Positions 10,599 to 22,345 of a stretch of DNA of 38,812 nt are shown here, piece by piece. Source of the stretch: Hyphochytrium catenoides (lineage: Eukaryota > Sar > Hyphochytriomycetes > Hyphochytriales > Hyphochytriaceae); assembly GCA_900088475.1 (NCBI GenBank), contig FLMG01003436.1, positions 77,607 to 116,418 on the forward strand, in the 5' to 3' direction. Position 1 is the stretch's first letter. Each line of letters starts with the position of its first letter. The notes under the pieces were generated by a model. That model saw only the letters and a list, made by a program, of their open reading frames with translations, did no database searches and was not told the DNA's origin. The position numbers were made by a program, and so were the translations under genes.

Positions 10599-12367
10599 AT
10601 GGCGACTTCACATCAGAGTAAGGCTGTCCCTCCGGCCGCAGCACCAGCAGTCCAGCCGTTCAAGCCTGGCTCTAACTGGGCAATGCTGAAGCAAAAGCTG
10701 GGGCACACGAAGAGAAAGCTGGAAGAATTTTCGGAGGATACCCCCAAAAAGAGACATCAACCTGCTCTGGCGCCATCAACCGCCAAGGTTACAAGGTGAA
10801 TCACTTGAATAGAGCTTAGCAGAGGTGCCCTTGGGTCTGACCATCCTCTATCACTCTTTTTCAGTCCTCAGGGACCCAGAACGCTATTGGAGATTGTGAA
10901 GGAAGCATCACCAGATATGAAAGGCAATAAGCGGCTACCTATTGACCCAATGCGGATATTGGCAATGGACTGTGAGATGGTGGGTAGACATTGTTTCGTT
11001 CGCATTGCAAAAAACGGATAGATGTAAGAGGATTGGGCTCGGAGGATGGGAGCTGGCTTTTACTGCTTAGGACCAAGAAGTAGGGAGCAGCCTACACAAG
11101 GGGGCAGAACAGAGATACATAGAGAACAAAGGAGGCCATGTGGCAAATCTAGACACTGATCTCAGGAGCTCGAGGAAGAGAGAAAGGATCCACTTCTCTT
11201 TGGCTGAAGTATCCATGCAGGTGGGCGTAGGAGCCTCAGGCAGGCGCAGTGCCTTGGCTCGATGTAGTATAGTTGACTATGACGGAGAAGTGGTGTACGA
11301 TCGTTTCGTCTTGCCTCAAGAGCGCGTAACCGGTAAGTGGCCCATTTCAGGGGGAGCGTCAGCGGCTTCAGCTGCTAGTAGCGGGAAGGGAGCTTCAAAA
11401 GAAGCGGTTTAACATAGAGAGAGCAGGACGAAAGGAGTCCGGGGTAGAAAGCTGAAAGAAGAGGTCGGTAATAGCCGCAGCGGAGTGTAGGGAGAGCACT
11501 CGATAGGCTGACCAAGCAACATACGATAGCTGACTCTTGGCAATCTGATAGACTTTCGGACACGCGTCAGCGGAGTGAGGCCCAAGGACCTAAAAGACGC
11601 CGTTGACTTTAAAACGGTAAATTGGATGGAGGTCTTGTAAGCTGGAGCAGTGGGTTAACGTCGTATTGTTGATAATTTGCCGTAGTGTGCCAAGGACGTC
11701 GCCGGACTATTAAAGGATAAGATCCTCGTAGGCCACGCACTTCATAATGACATGAAGGTGAGCTTACACTGCAAGCAGCGGTATACTGCGTGCGTTTTGA
11801 GTGGAACGCTCTTTTCCCGTGGTGCTCTTGCTTGCCTGCCATGCTCTCTCTGGTAAACCGTTTTACCCTGCAGGTCTTATTCTTCGACCACCCAAAGCAC
11901 CTTACCCGTGATACGGCGAAGTATAAGGCTCTAATGGTTCCCAGGAGAACCGGACTGGTGGGCAAAGTATCCATAGATCTACCTACTCCTTGATGAGTTC
12001 TCATGTGCCTCAATCGTAGAAACTGAAGCCCCAAGCTCTTCGAACGCTAGCGGAAAGGGAACTGGGCGTTAAGATCCAGACAGGAGAGCACAACTCGGTA
12101 TGACGTCGTTCCTCTCGATGGTTTACGCTTCCTTGATGAGCTTGCAGGATTATTAGTCTTGCCATCTCACCCCTTTATCTATCTAATTCGTTCTGACAAT
12201 AGGTTGATGATGCCCGCGCTGCCCTTGGGGTTTATAAAAAGCACATGCTAGTCTGGGAACACTCGTTGCGGAGTGGAGGGCATCAGAAGCATGGCCTCCC
12301 AAGAGCAAAACCCCACACCATTTCGCGAGAAGCGCTGCACAAAGCTGCTGGTGGTAACAGCTACTGA
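10599..12367 (+). CDS. REXO4: REXO4-type DEDDh 3'-5' RNA exonuclease
   Basis: A nucleolar-type 3'-5' exonuclease of the REX4 group, whose yeast member acts in pre-rRNA ITS1 processing. Eight exons (10599-10795, 10865-10979, 11221-11332, 11552-11616, 11686-11757, 11874-11957, 12020-12097, 12203-12367) give 295 residues with consistent phases. The N-terminal 65 residues are basic with a nuclear-signal-like KKR. The exonuclease motifs follow: ExoI ILAMDCEMVGVG, ExoII ILVGHALHNDMKVLFF and ExoIII GEHNSVDDARAALGVYKKHM, carrying the D, E, D and H/D residues of the DEDDh class. RDTAKYKALM and LKPQALRTLAERELGVKIQ are typical REX4 segments between ExoII and ExoIII. The tail after ExoIII is short and basic. 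The start follows an in-frame GTG at 10596; the ATG at 10599 is preferred. Confidence 0.93.
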
Positions 12368-13665
12368 GGCCTCAACGTAGCCAATGGGATACACAGCGAT
12401 CTACAAAGGGGGTATTTGTTGGATGTTGCTCTACTGGCTTATAGAAGGGTGTTTTACGTTGTCGAGGCCACCCAACATCTATGTAACATAAAGGATACAA
12501 TCCATTGAACAAATGAGGATCAACAACGCATCTTGTATATACGACCTCTCAGTCTCCTGGCCCGGCCAATAAGGCTGTCTACAAACCCCCAGATGCGGAT
12601 GGGCGGAGCACCAGCCATCAGCCACAGGCTGCCACCCGCTACTAGTAGGTCACTATCGTGCCTGGATGAAGGAAGGACAGACGGTTCTAAAGGTGAAGAT
12701 CATCAATCCTAAAGTCTCAGTTGGTCCATCAGAGGTCAAATCTCTGCTTTCCAGACCAAACTCGGTTCATTGGCCGCAATGAACTTGGCCTTCCCACTGT
12801 CATAGAAAACGTGGCAGCTGAGCTGCAGTAGGCAGAGAAGCAGCCAAGTAATCTACGGAACCACAAGCGTAACAGGTGCCAGTACTAGCACATCTGCAAA
12901 TAAGACATCATGAGCTTCTCAAAAAAGCGCACATGACAGCGCTGTCAAAACTCCTGAAGATTTTGAGCGCTTATCTCTGGGCATTTACCTTGCTAATCGA
13001 GCCTCGCACTGGGACCTAGAGCGAAGACTTTGAAGACCCCATTAAAGCCATTGAAGTTATCGCGAAGCTGTCATAGATCTACTAAGTAGAGCTCAGAAGA
13101 AGAGCCCGTAGACATAGCTTTCTCTGTGCACTGAAGACTACAGAGGCGAGTCTCCGTTGTTTCTGTGATGAGCTGAAGGTGTCAGATGTCAGATTCCAGA
13201 GTTCAGAGTTCAGAGTTCAGAGTTGTTATTATTCTTGAGAGTATGCCCTTTTATTAGAAATATATGGTTATTCTATCACCTGGAACTGTACAGTACAGTA
13301 GCTTTGTAGCCACTGCTATGTAACCCAGGTCCAGGTCTCTATCTAACACTTTATGACCCATGAAGTTATATGGTTACCCGGATATGGTTCATGGGTGACA
13401 ATTGGTTGGCCACTCACTATGTCTAGTAGTAGGCTTGCCTGTGACATCTACAATGTATGAGATTACTGGAGTGGTAATGACTCTTCTTAGGAGCGTTGAT
13501 GGCCAACGGAGGCAGCTCTGAGAGTTCCGCCCAAATCTGCAACTCGCTCTGAAGCTTTCATCACTTTCTGCATCTCCGTCGAGGCTTGTGGAGCTCACAG
13601 AAGCACTAGGAAGCTGAGAAGCAAGCCAGATTCTCTGCCAGAGACAGCACTACTTGTTAGGAAAG
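12368..13665. other. Gene-poor stretch with decayed coding-like pieces
   Basis: No intact gene is seen. Between about 12580 and 13110 the plus strand has several coding-like runs broken by stops, for example DFERLSLGIYLANRASHWDL near 12958-13020, without a recognisable family. This could be a decayed transposon or pseudogene. A minus-strand open frame at 13389-13598 has no recognisable features. The last part must contain the promoter of the L30 gene. Confidence 0.35.
13197..13224 (+). repeat. Short tandem repeat, four copies of cagagtt
   Basis: Four perfect 7-base copies of cagagtt lie back to back, preceded by looser copies (cagatgt, cagattc). Confidence 0.95.
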
Positions 13666-14389
13666 ATGGTGTCCGCTAAGAAGACGGTACGATTCTTTCT
13701 CCCGGCCGTCGGACGTGTGACTGCCATCACCTTCTCTTCTATCTTACTGTTTCTTTTGTCTTCATTGGTATACCACGGCACGAGGAATGGTGTCTTGTCC
13801 GCGCAACGTGTGCACATGGACTGAGCTTTATTCTAGACTCAGCCAGCCCTATGAGAGTGACAGACACTCCTGCTTGTCGAAGAATTATGCCTTTCCTCTG
13901 TATAGTTTTTCTGTGTGGAAGTATAATGACTTACGTTGTCGCTTGTGACGTCTGAGCAGAAGAAGACCATGGAGAGCATCAACTCTCGCCTCCAGCTCGT
14001 TATGAAGAGCGGAAAGGTTGCCCTTGGTTACAAGCAGACCCTTAAGAACCTGAGGAGCAACAAGGGTAAGCTACGTATTATAATGTCGTTTGGTGCTTGC
14101 AGTGGATGCTCAATCAAATCCTTGGACAACTCTTCTTTGTGCCTTTCTCTTTCGCCCGTTCCCACCTTTAGCCAAGCTCATCATCCTGAGCAACAACACT
14201 CCTCCTCTTCGCAAGTCTGAGATTGAGTACTATGCAATGCTTGCCAAGACTGGCGTGCACCACTACTCTGGCAACAGTGCTGACCTCGGAACCGCATGCG
14301 GAAAGTACTTCCGCTGCTCCGTCCTCACCATCATCGATGCTGGTGACTCAGACATCATCCGCTCCATGCCTGCTGGCGGCCAGGAGTAA
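13666..14389 (+). CDS. RPL30: 60S ribosomal protein L30 (eL30)
   Basis: Structural protein of the large cytosolic ribosomal subunit. Three exons (13666-13686, 13960-14065, 14172-14389) encode 114 residues, the usual length. Exon 1 carries only MVSAKKT, and a 273-nt intron separates it from [19 protein letters not shown]. The second junction ([12 protein letters not shown]) and the rest ([45 protein letters not shown]) match eL30 closely. A very short first exon and long first intron are common in ribosomal protein genes. Yeast eL30 represses splicing of its own transcript; nothing here shows whether that applies. Confidence 0.98.
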
Positions 14390-14875
14390 TAGGTCTGTCT
14401 GAAGATAAATAAAGTGCTTCTCAAGGCAGTTATGTGTCCTAAAATTATCGACAACCTTCCGTCCTGGTCCATAATTTTGACACCTTTGGGGGGCGGATGT
14501 TGCATAGCGTAGCTTGTCACATAGGTGGTGACCTCATCTTACCAGTAGCATTAAACCATTCCCTGTCAGTCGATCTTGTAAACCCTGGTATGCAGAGTCA
14601 TCGGCTTTATGGCCCCAGTTGGATCGCAGTGCTCTACACGACGGCCATACGTCCATATACGGACAAGTCAAGCCCCAGTGACGACGACGTTGCAATCTCA
14701 GTTGCTATAGTCCGCAGCTTCAAGGAGAACTAATCTAGAAGTCGCAAGCAGCTAGAGACTGTATTTGGTGAAGCACTTCAGAGCGATCATATTTTTACAA
14801 TGTTTATTGGTAACTCATAACATGGCACTTGACAAAGCACAGTTGGAAGGGGAAGCATGACATGGCTTGCAGCCC
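14390..14875. other. Convergent intergenic region
   Basis: Lies between the 3' ends of the L30 gene (+) and the large unknown gene (-). A 78-codon plus-strand frame at 14497-14733 has no recognisable features and is probably chance. Confidence 0.4.
14408..14413 (+). terminator. Polyadenylation signal for the L30 gene
   Basis: An AATAAA hexamer lies 18 bases after the L30 stop codon. The position suits a compact genome. Confidence 0.55.
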
Positions 14876-17800
14876 TTATCGCCCGTTTAAAAAAGTGGGA
14901 GCAGCATTTGGCGTTTGCTGTTTCACTTGGCCATATGGGTAGGAAGGAGTAGGTCCTTGCACCGGTGGAGAAGGACTAGGGGCTATGGGAACTGCAACGC
15001 GAGGGGAGACAAGAGGAAGGGTAGGCCCCTGTGGGTTCTTCTGTGGTGGTGGCAGAACTGGTGGGAGAGTTGTAGGGGTAGGAAGCGCAGTTGGAGAGAG
15101 AAGAGCATTCGGAGCCGGAAGAGGGGGTGGCGGGGCTTGCTGATGGAGGAACATGGGATGCTGCTTCAGGAGTGGGGGAGAAGAGGCCATTGAGATAAGA
15201 CTGTTAGGCGCCTGATCAAGACGAAGATTAAGGAAGGGGGAGTACGGTCATCTACAATAGGATGCGGTACAAGATTAGAAAGGCAAGCAGAAGGGAAGTC
15301 ACAAAAAAATGCTTCCTGCTTAATTCCTCACAGAACCATAAGATAGTGACCACAAGAGAGAACCAAGAGCAAGTCAGAACGAAAGGGCTTGATGCTCACA
15401 TTGTGGCTCTGATGATGCAAGGCAGTCGGCGGTGGAAGTGCGGGAGGCTTTCCCTCTTGAGGAGAGGATAAAATTTGTGGGAGAAGCATGGCCTTCTGCT
15501 TGCCGTGGTCTGCTCTATTTGTTGATAGAGGCTCCAGCTTAGGCTTTGCTTTGGGGGTATGCTCTTTAGCGCCACTCTGACCTCCATGTGGAGTCCTTTT
15601 CCCTTGTCCGCTACTTCTTCCCTTTTCGGCCTAGAGGAATAGAAGAGTCAAGTTATAACTGTGGGTCGTCCTCTCACTGGATGCATCATTGAAGGCCCAA
15701 TCCTTGTCACATGCTAGACTCGACTTCTGTCTCCTTCAGTTTTCTCATTACTCTCTCTCACTATGGGGTCACTCACCGCTCTAGGGGAGGCCCCAGGCAT
15801 GTCGGGATTGTCAGAATGGAGCCACCGGTAAGTGATGCCGTCTGCATATGGAGACTCTCTGCGTAATAAGTCATTCTGGTGAGTTGAAAACGGCGCAACC
15901 CATGGTACTAGAAGATAGAGTAAGAAAGCGAAACATAGAGAGGGCTAGATGCGAGGTGTATGAATAGGCTCCAGGCTAAGAGAATGGGGTTGAAAGACCT
16001 GAGAGCTGCTTCCAGGTGAGTCAGATCTCTTCTGGGCCGCTTCCTCGATGCAATCATCTGTAAACAACGCAAACGTCACCGATCATCGCTCAACCAATGC
16101 ACTCTCTTAGTAATATAAAGGTGCCAATACCTTTATTTCACCTTTTGAAACGAGTGAAATGAGCTTGCTTGGCCGAGGTGCATCTTTGTCATTCCCTAAG
16201 GTCATCAAAGGGCAGAATGACAAGTAGAACAAGATGATGATGAGCTACTCTAAGATTTAGGGGTCAGAAGGTAAGCATGACGGGTCCTTCAAGTGAAAAT
16301 CATAATGCTCTCATAGCCTTGGTCGAGGACAGGATTACAAGCTCGCTATGGGAAGTGGTGCTTTTACCGTGATATTTCTCTTCAATTGTACTTAGCTCCC
16401 CAGCACCCTTATCTGAGGCATTGGCCCTGGCGATCCTAAACAAGGGCGAGGCTGGACAGCGAGGGTTCCAGCAGCTGTCAGATGTGGCCTGAGTACAAAA
16501 GCTAATGAGACATTCCCGCATGCATGCAGATATATCTTCCAGGGACTAGTGCCCGAGACTTTCGCCTTACTATATAGGAGCTCTCATCCTTACCTCTTTC
16601 TCCACGTGACATGAATAGCAGGCAGGTATTGAGACCAAATCTTTTAGTTCCTCTTCCTTTTCCATGGACGCCAGAAGAGTATCCAAGTTCTCGCTCTCCT
16701 TGCTCTCCGCCTCAATCTTGTGGAGGTGTTCAATAAGATTCGGCCGTCCTCTGATCCTATCCATCATCTTTATGATGTGTCGCCGTAAATTCTCACGGAA
16801 GACGGTCTAGAACAGGATGGTCGACAGGAGACGAAGGTCAGAAGAGGGCGCCTTTATGGTGGTCCATAACAGAGAGAGGCCTCAGCAAAGCGGAACGTCA
16901 AAGTCACAGAAAACAGCTGAAAATGTTAGACACAGAATGAGGGACAGCGGACATCTCCCCATCCAGAAAATAGGTGAAAGTAGAAGTGAGGAGGGCACAT
17001 CACACCAGAAGATAAAGCGAGAAGCTTTAAGAGGAATAAAAGGCAGATGTCGAGGTGTTCGATGGGTACACCCACAAGGTTTGCTGGGTGGAACTCTGCT
17101 GAAGGCGGTGGGTGCTCACTGTCATTGCCGTTGGCAAGATAGGCTAGCTTTCTTACGTCCTCCAGGTGTAAGTCCTGCAGATGATAAACAAGCTGGAAGA
17201 AAGATAAGCAGAAGGCGTATATTGAAAGACCAATAGTATAGGGACTCCCAGAAAGGGGATGAGTTGAATGAACCTCTGAAAAGAGAGGAGTCTGGCAGAA
17301 GTACTGAGGGTGCTGGACAGTCCACTAATAACAGTGGCAAATCAAAGGTCACTCGCTGGTGGAAGCCTCAGCCACGACGACAGCTCCACCAAAGTTATGA
17401 ATACGCACCTTCTTCTTGTCAATGTCAACTGTGCAAATGTCATCCTCAACCCAGGAAATAATCCCACGCTTTCCGTTCGGTAACCAGGCCTAATGGTGAG
17501 ATATGATGTTAGGTCTTTCCCTTAAGATTTTCTTCGCCCCCGGTAAAGCCTTCTACACGCAGATAAAGCCTCTCCTCCCTAGGTCTTGCTGTTCTACCAA
17601 TAGGCTCCTCAAGCTGGCACGAACAGGACTTACGAATCTGCCAATCAAACTGTTGTTGCTGGACTTCTTTGACGCACTGCTCTTTGGACGGTTGCTATCT
17701 GTGCAGGGGTTGTACCGCGTCAGTACATGGTTTACGGCAGGAGCGTGGCTGTTATTTGGGGCCAGGGTCGGATGCTTGGCCTGTCTTTAGGCTTTGCTTT

Positions 17801-20333
17801 TGAGAAATCACTGACAGCGAGGATTGGATACGGCATGGTAGACGGAGCTCAGAAGATGTCTGCATCACCTTTCGGCCGCTTCTTAGCTGGTTCTTCTTCC
17901 AGTTCGTTGTCTGAGTCTTCATCCTCTTTGCGACCTTTAACCCCTTCTTTTTCTGCCCCTGACCCGCCCCTCTTCCTTTTCTTCTGCTCGTCATCGTCAT
18001 CGTCGTCGTCCTCATTCCCTTGAGAATGCTTTCCGGCTCGAGATCCTCCAGTACTGGTCCCACTAGAGTCACCAGCTGAGTGAGCAGCAGCATCCCCTGG
18101 TCGCAAGAAAGTGGGCAGGGAGACGGTCGGGTGAGAACAGACTCCCCAGAAGATGAGAGTCCTTTACGCTGTTGCCTTGAGCGACGGAAAGAAGCTAGGG
18201 CGTTGACGTAGAGATGATTAACGCATTTACCTTCTTTAGAACCAGCGTCATCCTTACTTCCTGTGCCTTTCTTGGTGGACCCATCACCGCTGTCATTTGT
18301 GGCAGAGCAATAAACCTGAAAGGACCTTGTTCAGAGCTACCTCTCTCTAATAATGCTCAGTTCGATTTTTCCCGTTTTTCCTTTGCTTACCGGAATCCCT
18401 TCTTTCTCCGCTTCCACCGCTTTATCCATTGTCTGCGGAACTCCACTCTCGGGTATGGTGACAGTGGCGGTGGCTCCTTGATCCTCCCTTAACTTCAACT
18501 CATCTAACACTGCCAACTGAACCCCGTCTTCACAATTTTCTCCCTGTGGAAAGGGACTGAGTAGGGCTCACGGCGGTTTCATTGGATAAAGGGAGAGATG
18601 AACATAAGCCCTGTCGGTAACCCAGAAGCTATGACCCTTCGTGCCTAGGAACCATATGACTGCGACAGTGGTGAGAGGAAGGAGCAAATCGAAAGGAGCG
18701 CAACCGTGCACGACGAAGTTATCCTTGTCTTGCTTGCTTCCCTTTCTAAAGGTCAACAGTAGTACTGCCAAAGGCCTTACCGTCTCCAGCGGAACCAAAG
18801 AGTGGCAGTCGATCGAGGCTCGTCCCTCTTTACCCAGCGCAGACTCATCTAACAGGTCTTTCTGCTCGGAAAGCTTCAGATGGAGTGGAAGGTAATCGAC
18901 TACGTAAGCCAAACTCTGAAGCACGATGCAACACCTGCAAAGCTTGTGACTCTAATTACCTGATACGAAGAGAATGGCTTCACTACAACCAATTGCGAGA
19001 GAAGCAGCCAGGAAGAGCAGTGACGTAGCTCCTCATTATATATAGTACAATGGTGCCCATCAGCAGCTATCTGCAGAACGTAATGGTCAGAACAAACTTA
19101 GCTCCCCTTTACCGTCTAATCGGCATGCCAGCTATACCTCTCCCGCTTGTTGCGATTAACTCTCCATGCAATCGTTTGAACCTCTCAATTTAGTTATCCG
19201 CCTTGGGTCTCTCTCTTCTCTTTGTGTTCAGGGCATGTTCCCCTATCTTTCTCCTTCCTTTGTCTTCTCGCGCTCGCCTTTTTACCTCTGGCTGCAATTC
19301 CTTGACGATCACCTTGGCGTCGACAGAGTACGGAGAGGCCACTTCAGTCCCTACTAGGCTAGTGGGCTCTTTGCTTAGAGGAGCGGAAGTGAGAGGGGTG
19401 ATGTCCTCGCCTCCATCTTCATCAATCTGATCACACCGCATCCCGTCGACAGACATCAAATCGGGTGCCCTGAAAGTGTAAACTTTGCCACTAGGGGCTG
19501 TCACCCTATACCAGGTGTTTGGGTGTACACCTTGTACAACACCAATCTCCTGAATAAGGTGCGATGGGCGCTGCTCTATGTTTAGCGTTGCCCCTATTAT
19601 TACTTCCATGCTTTTCTTGAAGGAAACTTGGAAAGCTGCCGACTCCTGTTCATCATCAAACTAGTGAAAGGAGATGGGGTGAGCCCCTGTATAGGTGGGT
19701 GAATATTGGGCAACGGAGGTTAACGAGGGACAACATGGCACAACATGGCCTAGAGAGAAACGCCCAATAGTACTAGAGATGATGTGAAAGATAGGTCCAC
19801 CGGCGAAAGGTAAATTGGCATGAAGCACCCTCAACTTATTGGCAGATACCAGGGAGCTAGCAGATAAATGTAATAGGCAGATAACACCTGTGACTCAACA
19901 ATATTAGCCCGCTTTGTGGCGCCATTTCTCACCTTGCTCTCATTGAGAAACTGTTGTGATACTTTCTGTCCGGCCGGATCAGAGAGGCAACCTTCAAAGG
20001 GGGTCAGAAGGGGCGTGATCCTAAGAGTCCGGTCCTGCATCATCTCTGGAAGAACAGCTGCTGATGGCTTGAAAGAAACAAGGCTCTCACACTGATGACA
20101 TCGCTATAACGCCAAGGACTGCATCCATCCAGATCGAAAGGGGAATTTCCTATTGCAAAGGTCAAGGAGATCAGTAAACTGCGCAATACGGTGTAAGCAT
20201 GTGTATGTCGATTAGAGTCTTCCTCAGCACTCAGACCGATAAAGGCAACCCAACTCACATGAAGGAAGAGGGAAGGTTTGCTCTGCGCTTACGTCCAGAA
20301 GGGAGGAGCTTGCTCAAAGCAGCCGGTTGGCAT
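14876..20333 (-). CDS. Large unrecognised protein, 19 exons, probably nuclear
   Basis: Exons in transcript order: 20333-20293, 20178-20093, 20045-19933, 19660-19286, 19070-18960, 18915-18781, 18543-18391, 18315-18231, 18096-17869, 17698-17634, 17489-17409, 17192-17076, 16806-16594, 16545-16368, 16195-16142, 16057-15999, 15875-15777, 15630-15400, 15211-14876; about 919 residues, phases consistent. The first two exons are least certain. Visible parts: N-terminal SPWRYSDVI; a Trp/Tyr-rich stretch (NTWYRVTAPSGKVYTFRAPD); an acidic then basic region (GNEDDDDDDDEQKKRKRGG) with likely nuclear signals; a small beta-like stretch (AWLPNGKRGIISWVEDDI); a helical part (TVFRENLRRHIIKMMDRIRG) followed by a Cys/His cluster (ACYSCHVEKE, CMREC, SCWNPRCPAS); then the segment RRESPYADGITYRWLHSDNP and a proline-rich C-terminus. 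I do not recognise the family. A chromatin or RNA-related role is only a guess from composition. Confidence 0.75.
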
Positions 20334-20338
20334 AGCAG

Positions 20339-20366
20339 CTAGGAGGGTTGCACTAGGAGGGTTGCA
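20339..20366 (+). repeat. 14-bp direct tandem duplication
   Basis: Two perfect copies of ctaggagggttgca sit side by side, immediately upstream of the proposed start codon of the minus-strand 19-exon gene, so they would lie in its leader or promoter. Confidence 0.9.
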
Positions 20367-21412
20367 CGGCGCCGCTATTTTGAGTACCCCAAGTGTGACT
20401 CCTTAGGCTTCTCTCTAAGGGAGACAGCACTACAACGACTCGTTCAGGTGCAGCACAATGAAATGCCGATAAAAGGAGCCGTCGTACGCAGCGTGAAGCA
20501 GGACTAAAATAGCGCTAAGCCTTAGACAAGGTTTGCTCCTCCAATGGTGCTTCAACGAGTATCGCGGGTCCAAGCCAAGCAGGCACGGAGATCAGCAAGG
20601 TAAACACTTATTCACGCTTGATTGAAAGCTGCCCCCTCCTCTCCGACAGGTTCTGCCGTGGCGCTGCCCGGTCTTTCTTGTCTCTCCTAGTGCTCTCCTC
20701 CGCTGCTATTGCCTCTGCTGTGGAGCTTTGGCTGTTGCTGGCTGGTCGGATGGGGGCCGCACTCTCGTTTCGCGCTGCTTCTTGCATCTGCTCCTTCCTA
20801 TTCTCTCTCCCTTCTCTGTCTCTTGATCCACCGCTCTGTCTCTCGTGTCTCATTACGATCACGGTCTACACAATAGTCACTCTTTTATCTCTCTTCTACT
20901 CTGTCTCACTACCTCTTCTGTCTCTTTATTCGTTCTGAAGCTTTCCACTTGTAGTTGGTGTCCCTATTATTCTCCTTGCTCTACTTAAGCACCATAATCA
21001 AGGTATAAGCCCATTCTCCTCGCAGTAGTAATGTTTCGCCTTGGTCTAAATGTTCAAACTAGAAGGCCGTTAGCCGCTCTCATAAGTGGAGGCCTTCCAT
21101 TCTTCCATTGCTGAGAACTTCTGCTTGCTGTTACAAGCACAATATTTTGGATAGAGTCTTTCAGTATCGATCATACGCAGCTCTTCCCTTCTTTCATTCC
21201 TGATACGGGCCCGCCAACAGTAGTGTGTACACCCTAGATAAAAAGCTCTAGTGATCACCGCCGCCTAACAATGTGAATGAGAGGGTTTGTGAAGCTTCCG
21301 CAGACAGCCTGTCAAGGGAGCTGTCAAGCAGCTGCCGGTCTCGGCCCGGGAAGCATTGATAGAACTAGCGATCGCTGAGGAAAATCTGGTCGCGTCGCTG
21401 TCGGACTCTTCA

Positions 21413-21555
21413 GACTAGGAGGACTTCACTCAGTGTCATCAGCAGACTCTTTAGGACTAGCACTACGACTAGGAGGACGTACACAATTGTGTCACCAGGG
21501 CAAGCTAAACTAAGGTTGAGCAGGAGTAGCAGGAGCACTTCAACCAAGTGTCATT
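21413..21555 (+). repeat. Three imperfect repeat units of about 54 bp
   Basis: Units begin near 21413, 21467 and 21524. The first two share gactaggaggac, each followed by a segment ending in a gtgtca motif; the third (gagtagcaggagcac) is more diverged. Spacing of 54 and about 57 bases is divisible by three, which suggests a former coding repeat. Confidence 0.55.
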
Positions 21556-22345
21556 AGGTGTCTGAGCTAGCATGGGTAGAGGTTTCCGCTGTCTGAGCTA
21601 TCGTGACGTTGTCACTCAGAACCCAGGTCGGCAGTTAGACAATCAGCTGAGCCAACAGCACGTAGAAGGAAGTCACAGAAGGTGTCAACGTCGCAACGCC
21701 ATTTGCTTGGAACTTCTTGAGCCTGCGGTAGAAATGGCTTTAAATGTGAGTTTAGGCAAGATGCTATTATTCTTTGGTCACAGTGCGGATACATCTCACA
21801 TTCAGCTTTCAAATGCTGTTTCATAGGACTTGAGGCAAGAACAAGCGGCCATTATAGAACTGTCAGAGCGAGTCGCAAGGGAATCGCAGACGAATGAAGA
21901 GTGCAGGGACAGCGATAATGACAACTCGTCTTCGAGCATTCCTCCTTAAAGACGAGAAGATTATTTGCCAACTCTCATCGACCCATTAATCCTGCCATTG
22001 TAATCTTGACTCCAAAGGAGCTCTCCAACAGCACAGGCAACAAAATATTAAGACAGAGGATGGAAGATCTCATCGGATGTTTCTCCAACGGAGCGGCAAG
22101 AATCTTTTAAGTTATTTCCGATAAGTAGGGAAGTCAGAAGACTTCACTGCGCTAGAGGACCTCCCCGACTAACTACGAGCTCTAACCTCTTAGGAAGAAG
22201 TGGAGCAATAAATACGTTCAATGTTACAAGATGGTCGCTGGCTCAACGAACCAACGAGCCTTAAATACTTGTGTGAGGTGTAGGAGTGTGGACAGCTGAA
22301 GGCTGATCTGAGATTCGTAAGCTCAGCCTCTGGCCAGGCATTAGG

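Larger units (their letters stand above)
20334..22345. other. Gene-poor region with decayed coding-like sequence
   Basis: No intact gene is established. A possible first exon on the plus strand (20544-20599: MVLQRVSRVQAKQARRSA then GTAAAC) resembles an organelle leader, and an open piece near 21030 (MFRLGLNVQTRRPLAALISG) could be downstream of it, but phase and continuation do not work out. 20618-20938 is pyrimidine-rich. From about 21300 to 22300 the plus strand shows coding-like runs with stops (for example SLGKMLLFFGHSADTSHIQL and QAAIIELSERVARESQTNEE), plus imperfect repeats at 21413-21540. A decayed mobile element or pseudogene is possible. Confidence 0.35.

Noticed and set aside
17752-18093. 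Minus-strand frame rich in Thr/Met/Arg
   Set aside because: Shifted reading of the acidic/basic exon 17869-18096 of the 19-exon gene.
20608-20938. Open frames on both strands, one Arg/Glu-rich and one hydrophobic
   Set aside because: The region is a long pyrimidine-rich tract, which gives such frames by composition alone; it more likely is an intron or spacer.
21612-21824. Minus-strand frame with HLKAECEMYPHC and CLNSHL, recalling a TRAF-type zinc finger
   Set aside because: The spacing does not fit the motif, no exons are found around it, and it overlaps a better plus-strand run. Probably chance.
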